Assembly (NCBI GenBank): GCA_937891425.1
Contig: CALAGD010000067.1
Span: forward strand, 1-5,674
Length of the DNA: 5,674 bases
Source: an uncultured Pigmentiphaga sp.
Lineage (GTDB): Bacteria > Pseudomonadota > Gammaproteobacteria > Burkholderiales > Burkholderiaceae_B
Direction of reading: 5' to 3'
Below the pieces are notes generated by a model that worked only from the letters and a program-made list of their open reading frames with translations, was not told where the DNA came from and did not search any database. Position 1 is the stretch's first letter. Each line of letters opens with the position of its first letter. Positions 5,551 through 5,674 of this stretch are shown here, in pieces. A program made the translations under genes and the position numbers.

Positions 5551-5674
5551 TCAGCCCAGCACCTCCTGGCCCTGAATCAAGTTATGCTCGGAACACGAGC
5601 GCAGTTTCCCGGCGCCGCCGGGTGCCCCTGATGCGCGCTCTGCAATATGCTGCAGCGCCCGCCAGCATGCATCC
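5551..5674 (-). CDS. Possible 3' end of an unrecognised gene (partial)
   Basis: On the minus strand a frame is open from the window edge to a TGA at 5551-5553, giving 41 codons that end HNLIQGQEVLG. The visible piece starts DACWRALQHIAERASG and includes a glycine-rich GAPGGAGK stretch. About 70 percent of its codons end in G or C, compatible with coding here but not decisive, because stop-free runs of this length are common in GC-rich DNA. I do not recognise the family. If real, it reads in the same direction as the thioesterase, with a gap of about 100 bases. A plus-strand frame from ATG 5631 is also open to the edge and is the rival reading, but it lacks a ribosome site. Confidence 0.3.
   Translation of the reverse strand, partial: DACWRALQHIAERASGAPGGAGKLRSCSEHNLIQGQEVLG

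Noticed and set aside
5608..5622. GC-rich hairpin CCCGGC-GCC-GCCGGG as a terminator
   Set aside because: The stem is only 6 bp with a 3-base loop and no T run on either side; it is likely chance in GC-rich DNA.

Overview
The window is GC-rich, tightly packed bacterial DNA with one AT-rich gap. It most resembles a betaproteobacterium of the Alcaligenaceae (Bordetella/Achromobacter type). The case rests on a stand-alone Bug/TctC-type periplasmic receptor (a family greatly expanded there) beside aromatic-catabolism-type genes, and on overall gene style. The genus is inferred, not proven. I see no mobile element, CRISPR array, tRNA or rRNA.

Left part (1-1150, + strand): the 3' end of a cupin dioxygenase of the gentisate 1,2-dioxygenase type, then a complete fumarylacetoacetate hydrolase (FAH) family gene. 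Together they look like the end of a ring-cleavage operon in which the dioxygenase opens a hydroxylated aromatic ring and the FAH protein splits the acylpyruvate-like product. A strong two-way hairpin terminator (1168-1203) separates it from the convergent next block.

Middle part (1224-4401, - strand): three genes read leftwards. First is a cystathionine beta-lyase (metC-like, PLP enzyme), then a Bug/TctC periplasmic solute receptor 54 bases on, then a uroporphyrinogen-decarboxylase (URO-D) superfamily protein 10 bases further on. The last two are clearly coupled. The URO-D protein is not HemE. It keeps a His-x-His...Cys arrangement where zinc-dependent methyltransferases of the superfamily have His-x-Cys...Cys. 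A C-S lyase, an uptake receptor and a possible thiol/methyl-transfer enzyme in a row suggest an uncharacterised organosulfur module.

Right part (4402-5674): an AT-rich 133-base divergent promoter region lies between metC and an Lrp/AsnC-family regulator (+ strand). It holds a good Lrp-like box and a perfect minus-strand -10 hexamer with no matching -35. The layout resembles the known mdeR-mdeA arrangement (Lrp-type regulator divergent from a sulfur amino acid lyase). After the regulator comes a convergent 4-hydroxybenzoyl-CoA-thioesterase-type hotdog protein. The last 200 bases hold no complete gene, but a minus-strand frame is open to the window edge and may be the 3' end of another gene.
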